Positions 4,980 through 8,324 of a stretch of DNA of 8,324 nucleotides are shown in pieces; the first letter of the stretch is position 1; each line of letters starts with the position of its first letter. The DNA lies in assembly GCA_011522945.1 (NCBI GenBank), contig WTHY01000106.1:1-8324 (forward strand), read 5' to 3'. Below the pieces are notes generated by a model. It did not search any database and had not been told where the DNA came from. It worked only from the letters and a program-made list of their open reading frames with translations. The position numbers and the translations under genes were made by a program. Origin of the DNA: Alphaproteobacteria bacterium (GTDB taxonomy: Bacteria > Pseudomonadota > Alphaproteobacteria > Puniceispirillales > Puniceispirillaceae).

Positions 4980-6110
4980 TCACCCAGCTGGCCCATCTGT
5001 CAGCCATTTTCCATAGACTGTCACATCCTGACGCCTATATCCGATCCTATGGTAAAAATTCTGAACCAGATGATTATCCTCACGGATCATAAGATTGATT
5101 TTAGAACAGCCTTTTTTGGCTAAAGCTGTTTCCACATGGTCCATGAGCGTCTTGCCTAAACCTGTTTTCTGATAATCTGGAGCAATCGCAAGATAATATA
5201 CCATGCCGCGATGTCCATCAAAGGATGCCATAACAGAGCCCACAAGCTTCTCAGCTTTATACATCACAAAAAATAACTCTGACTGAACTGTTAGCTTAGC
5301 CGCTATATCAAGCTCAGGATCATTCCAGGGACGTGTTAAGCCACAATCTTCCCACAAAGCTATAACAGCCTGCTTATCATCTGAATGATAGCTGCGAATA
5401 TGGGTATCAAACATAAGATTACCAAAGTCAGGGTCAGTGTCAGGGCCTGACCGGTATGGCTCCTCAAAATCAAGAAATTCCTGTTCTGCCAGAGCATCAG
5501 CTACCCAGGCCTGAATAGCTGGGTATGAGGTGATATAGGCCCGATATGCCTCCAAAGCTGGCGAGAGTGGCAATCCAAACCCTGTCAAGCGCATCATTAC
5601 AGGAGCAAAAAATGCATCAGCAGCGCAAAATTTACCAAATAGCGGACCTGCTGGCTCTGTTAGATATGGCGCTAAGACTTGTTCCAGCAGTGCCAAATCA
5701 CTGCGTAAATCTTCATGCAGCCTGTAAAGCGCAGCACCAACATGCTTTAAGTCAGCATCAATTATCATCGGGCAATGACTTCGAAGTGCTACAAAGCCAC
5801 TATGCATCAGGCTAGTCAAATTTCTGGCAGCAGCACGCGCAGCTTTATCATCTGGCCAGATATCTGCCTGTTGTTCATACAAATATTCCAGAATTGCCAA
5901 TGTGTCAGTGATACAGATATCACCATCAACCAAAACAGGGACTGTCCCACTCGGAGTAAGCGCGGTCATGGTTGTCTTAAATTGCGAGCTAGCCGAAAAC
6001 CCGTCAAATTTGACCATTACCTCATCAAAGGGAATATTTAATGCGCGCATCAATACCCAAGGCCGCATAGACCATGATGAGTAATTCTTATTGCCAATAT
6101 ATAATTTCAT
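4980..6110 (-). CDS. Glutathione S-transferase fused to a YpeA-type GNAT acetyltransferase
   Basis: One continuous 376-residue frame carries two enzymes. Residues 1-80 are a thioredoxin-like GST N-domain of the SSWS type: KNYSSWSMRPWVLM, the cis-Pro motif SGTVPVLVDG (54-63), and the glutathione-binding end CITDTLAILEYL. Residues about 90-215 are the helical GST C-domain, with the usual FCAADAFFAPVMMRL (161-175). After a 15-residue acidic linker, residues 235-372 match the YpeA family of GNAT acetyltransferases: ALWEDCGLTRPWNDPELDIAAKL (251-273), FDGHRGMVYYLAIAPDYQKTGLGKTLMD (297-324) with the Q-x-x-G-x-G acetyl-CoA loop, and EDNHLVQNFYHRIGY (344-358). YpeA homologues are normally separate proteins of about 140 residues. 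AGGA lies four bases before the ATG. Substrates of both halves are unknown. Confidence 0.88.
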   Translation of the reverse strand: MKLYIGNKNYSSWSMRPWVLMRALNIPFDEVMVKFDGFSASSQFKTTMTALTPSGTVPVLVDGDICITDTLAILEYLYEQQADIWPDDKAARAAARNLTSLMHSGFVALRSHCPMIIDADLKHVGAALYRLHEDLRSDLALLEQVLAPYLTEPAGPLFGKFCAADAFFAPVMMRLTGFGLPLSPALEAYRAYITSYPAIQAWVADALAEQEFLDFEEPYRSGPDTDPDFGNLMFDTHIRSYHSDDKQAVIALWEDCGLTRPWNDPELDIAAKLTVQSELFFVMYKAEKLVGSVMASFDGHRGMVYYLAIAPDYQKTGLGKTLMDHVETALAKKGCSKINLMIREDNHLVQNFYHRIGYRRQDVTVYGKWLTDGPAG

Positions 6111-6239
6111 GGCGTCCTACAGCCTATCTAATAATGTTTGTGTATCGAGTATCTCTTTCTATGAGCCATTTAAGCTTTTCTAACTACCACAATTTTCGGC
6201 TATTACTCTAAGTTAATGCATCATTTCTTAGCATATCAG

Positions 6240-6446
6240 TTAGGCTATTGAGGGCGCAAAATGCTGGTCGAAATAGGCCTGCCGTTCTGCTTTCGACATG
6301 CCGATTGTTTCATCCATAAAGCGGTTCCTGTCAGTGCGCGTTTGAAACACCCAGATACAAACTGTATCCTTACTATGATAAATAGCCTTCAGCTCATCAT
6401 CAATTTCGCATACTGACTGAGGTACATCTACAGGGATACAGATCAA
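6240..6446 (-). CDS. Small hypothetical protein with TTG start
   Basis: The gene encodes 68 residues. The start is a TTG (6444-6446) backed by the strongest ribosome binding site in the window, AGGAGG at 6452-6457, five bases upstream. No helix is hydrophobic enough to span the membrane. A mixed N-terminal half contains two Cys (C3 and C13) and a third in VCIWVFQTRTD. The C-terminal half is polar and helical (MDETIGMSKAERQAYFDQHFAPSIA). The site overlaps the stop codon of the sugar-dehydrogenase gene, so the two are almost certainly co-transcribed and probably translationally coupled. The product is unrecognised; any role with the dehydrogenase is inference. Confidence 0.65.
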   Translation of the reverse strand: MICIPVDVPQSVCEIDDELKAIYHSKDTVCIWVFQTRTDRNRFMDETIGMSKAERQAYFDQHFAPSIA

Positions 6447-6451
6447 TATAG

Positions 6452-6459
6452 CCTCCTCT
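6452..6459 (-). promoter_or_regulatory. Strong Shine-Dalgarno overlapping an upstream stop codon
   Basis: On the - strand the sequence is AGAGGAGG, nearly a full anti-16S match. Its first two bases are the last two of the TAG stop (6458-6460) of the sugar dehydrogenase. It sits five bases before the TTG at 6444-6446 and therefore decides that start. A ribosome ending on the upstream gene would be placed directly on it. Confidence 0.7.
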
Positions 6460-7561
6460 AACGGCTAATCCGATATAGACCACCAGGCGGATTTGCACTC
6501 TTACCAGCATCATTCAAAAGTAATATTGCTCCATCTTTCGCTATAGCAACATCTCGAATTCGGCCTAGTGTCTTGTCAATCAATATTGTTTCAGATGTGG
6601 GCAGCCCATCTTTATCTAACATCACCTGATAGAGCCGGCGAAACTTCAATGAACCCACTAGCAACGAGCCTGATAAATCTGGAAACATGGCAGCAGATCC
6701 ATCCTTGGCTGGGTAAAAAGCCATGCCAGATGGGGCGATTGACGGCACCCAAACCCATTTTGGATCTACATATCCCTCAAGACTGTCAAACTTGCTAACT
6801 CTCAGCCCACTCATATATTCCCGCCCATGACTTACTACAGGCCAACCATAATTCTTGCCAGCTTCGATAATATTTATTTCATCACCACCTTTTGGCCCAT
6901 GTTCATGCGACCAAAGCGCGCCTGTATCTGGATGTATCGCCAGACCCTGCGGATTCCTGTGACCAATGGAAAATGTCTCCGCTAACCAGCCTGCCTGTTT
7001 CGGATTATTTTCCGGCTCCTTGCCATCAAGTGTAATGCGTATGATAGAGCCAGCATGTGTTTCCGGATTTTGCGCATTTTCCCGTGTGCCACGGTCACCT
7101 AGGCTGGCAAACAGAAATTCATCCTGCACTGCTAGCCGGCAGCCAAAATGGATAGCAGATCGAGAGGGTGTGTTCGTCATAAAAATCGTTTTGCGATATT
7201 GTAACTGCGTTCCAGTGAGTATTGCTCTATCAATCGCTGTAACAACACCATCTTTTTGCTGTTTGGCATAGCAGAGATACAGGAAATTCTGGTCAACTAG
7301 TACATCTAGCAAACCGCCCTGTCTTTCCGCCACCACCTCTGGCAGGTTTGTGATTTTAGATGCCGCACCTGTTGATAGATCAATAAGCTGCAAGCCGCCA
7401 ATACGTTCAGTTACAAGCACCTTAGTATCATCTAAGAAATCTATGCCCCAGGGATGCTCTAATGCAGGGCCAACGGCCTCTAGCTTTGGTGTTTGGGCAA
7501 GAGTTTGACTGCTTAGTCCAAAGGCTAAGCACATCCCCAAAATCTGTATCCAGTTGCGCAT
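6458..7561 (-). CDS. Secreted PQQ-dependent aldose sugar dehydrogenase (YliI/Asd-like)
   Basis: The protein has 367 residues. Residues 1-22 are a signal peptide (a short basic start, IQILGMCLAFGLS, and TLA before Gln23), so it acts in the periplasm. The rest is a six-bladed beta-propeller of the glucose/sorbosone dehydrogenase family, which oxidises aldoses and passes electrons to the respiratory chain through bound pyrroloquinoline quinone. Key pieces are HPWGIDFLDD (36-45), RQGGLLDV (80-87), SAIHFGCRLAV (135-145) with the probable catalytic His138, GHRNPQGLAIHPDTG (200-214), HEHGPKGGDEINIIEAGKNYGWP (219-241), and the closing GRIRDVAIAKDGAILLL. GGAG lies four bases before the ATG. No pqq biosynthesis genes are in the window, so PQQ must come from elsewhere. 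The natural sugar is unknown. Confidence 0.9.
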   Translation of the reverse strand: MRNWIQILGMCLAFGLSSQTLAQTPKLEAVGPALEHPWGIDFLDDTKVLVTERIGGLQLIDLSTGAASKITNLPEVVAERQGGLLDVLVDQNFLYLCYAKQQKDGVVTAIDRAILTGTQLQYRKTIFMTNTPSRSAIHFGCRLAVQDEFLFASLGDRGTRENAQNPETHAGSIIRITLDGKEPENNPKQAGWLAETFSIGHRNPQGLAIHPDTGALWSHEHGPKGGDEINIIEAGKNYGWPVVSHGREYMSGLRVSKFDSLEGYVDPKWVWVPSIAPSGMAFYPAKDGSAAMFPDLSGSLLVGSLKFRRLYQVMLDKDGLPTSETILIDKTLGRIRDVAIAKDGAILLLNDAGKSANPPGGLYRISR

Positions 7562-7700
7562 AACACTCCGCCTATTTAAGGTCTTCCTGAATTAAGTAGT
7601 CAAATTCAGCCCTCTAATTACGTCAATAATGTGGCAGTTTAAAGCGCAATACAAGCCACCTGAAACACGAGACCATTCATTATATTTTCATCGGACATCG

Positions 7701-7713
7701 GTCTTTAAAAGAC
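7701..7713. repeat. Short interrupted palindrome
   Basis: GTCTTT and AAAGAC are inverted repeats around a single A, about 140-152 bases upstream of the sugar-dehydrogenase start, in the 273-base gap 7562-7834. It could be a regulator site for the dehydrogenase operon, but the distance is large and the motif simple. The only other element seen in this gap is a weak AGCGG/CCGCT stem at 7798-7822 next to the 3' end of the 7835 gene. Confidence 0.2.
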
Positions 7714-7834
7714 AGTGGTAATACTGCGCAGCTCTCGCTGTAGCTATTATCAATTTTACACCAGTCATCGATTATGAGCGGCATATGGCAATGTCAGAGC
7801 GGTTTTTAAGATTACGGCCGCTTGGTTGCCAGAT

Positions 7835-8089
7835 TTAAAACCAGCGCACCATGCCAATAATACCTGCTGCGGCGTAAAAAAGCTGTAATAATAATATACC
7901 TCGATGCTTGCCAAGATAGGCCCAAATACCAATCGAGATGGCGGAAGTCAGCAGCAAGGTGAAACCCAAAAACTCAAGACCTGTATTGGATGCAACAAAA
8001 AGTGAGTAGAAAATAGCTGTTATAACACCAAACCATTCAAAGAATTTCTTGGTAAACTCAGGTGTTTGCAAGGCGCGTTTTTTAGACAT
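7835..8089 (-). CDS. Small three-helix membrane protein
   Basis: The 84 residues comprise a basic N-terminus (MSKKRALQTPEFTKKF) and three likely transmembrane helices at about 17-34, 38-57 and 63-82, ending VRWF. The stretch GIWAYLGKHRGILLLQLFYAAAGIIGMVRW resembles the repeating helix pattern of short PnuC- or YgjV-like membrane proteins, but the match is by eye and the family is not certain. The positive-inside rule suggests a cytoplasmic N-terminus. Only a weak GAG is found upstream of the ATG. It stands alone, with 273 bases before the next - strand gene, so it is probably its own transcription unit. Function unknown. Confidence 0.65.
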   Translation of the reverse strand: MSKKRALQTPEFTKKFFEWFGVITAIFYSLFVASNTGLEFLGFTLLLTSAISIGIWAYLGKHRGILLLQLFYAAAGIIGMVRWF

Positions 8090-8280
8090 AGTTAATACTC
8101 AAAACCAAACGCAACAACATAGTGCTGATATGGCATGATTTTCCCGTGCATGACAAGTTTTGAGATAGCCCGGGCATTCGCCTATCCGCACAGATGACTT
8201 CGTTATCCCGTCTCCTAAATATTTAAGCGCATCGGCCAAGAGTCTTAATTTCAGTCAGTTACTGGCAATTTTGCTGCAGA

Positions 8281-8324
8281 TCAGCTGTCTGCTGGCTGGT
8301 TGTCTACAGAACTGTCATCTTCTG
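8281..8324 (-). CDS. Possible C-terminal end of a gene running off the window
   Basis: On the - strand one frame is open from the right edge to TGA at 8281-8283 and would end EDDSSVDNQPADS. Acidic, Ser/Asn-rich tails like this are common at the ends of bacterial proteins, and the other two frames on this strand stop within 20 bases. Only about 14 codons are visible, so chance is a real alternative. The 191 bases between it and the 8089 gene hold no feature beyond a GCCCGGGC palindrome near 8168-8175. Confidence 0.25.
   Translation of the reverse strand, partial: EDDSSVDNQPADS

Noticed and set aside
4860..5123. 87-codon + strand frame with a hydrophobic start
   Set aside because: Most of it is antisense to the well-supported GNAT domain and its start lacks a ribosome site.
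7798..7822. AGCGG/CCGCT stem near the end of the 7835 gene as a terminator
   Set aside because: Only five base pairs with a 15-base loop, and no T-run on the - strand after the stem.

Overview
The window looks like a piece of alphaproteobacterial chromosome, with GC in the mid-40s percent by eye. Closely related enzymes are best known from marine and environmental Alphaproteobacteria; a SAR116-like marine origin is my guess from protein flavour and base composition, and the sequence does not prove it. Genes are short, mostly complete and on both strands, separated by rather long AT-rich spacers. I see no rRNA, tRNA, CRISPR array, insertion sequence, integrase or phage gene.

Layout. Positions 1-93 (+) hold the last 30 codons of a membrane protein. 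A 438-base gap follows, then a two-gene + strand unit of uncharacterised membrane proteins (532-969, 997-1236). This unit converges on a small stand-alone SET-domain protein (1233-1592, -), and the two stop codons overlap inside a perfect inverted repeat. A RimK-like ATP-grasp ligase lies at 1889-2881 (+), preceded by a GTGA-N6-TCAC dyad that may be a CRP-type site or a leader hairpin. A 344-base convergent spacer (2882-3225) is rich in structure: a possible tiny promoter-sORF-terminator unit, a long imperfect hairpin and a perfect 18-base palindrome.

From 3226 onwards all further genes are on the - strand. In transcription order, reading from right to left, they are: a possible gene end at the right edge (8281-8324); a three-helix small membrane protein (7835-8089); a secreted PQQ-type aldose sugar dehydrogenase (6458-7561) closely followed by a 68-residue protein with a TTG start and a near-perfect Shine-Dalgarno (6240-6446); a glutathione S-transferase fused to a YpeA-type GNAT acetyltransferase (4980-6110); an unrecognised acidic soluble protein (4330-4752); and a delta1-piperideine/pyrroline-2-carboxylate reductase of the Ldh2/DpkA family (3226-4233).

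How the genes relate. The clear metabolic functions are sugar oxidation in the periplasm, imino-acid reduction in proline/hydroxyproline or D-lysine catabolism, and glutathione/acetyl-CoA transfer chemistry. They do not form an obvious single pathway. I find no convincing defence system or biosynthetic cluster. The most unusual items are the GST-GNAT fusion, the orphan ATP-grasp ligase with a Ser/Asn/Asp-rich insertion, and the structured spacer at 2882-3225.
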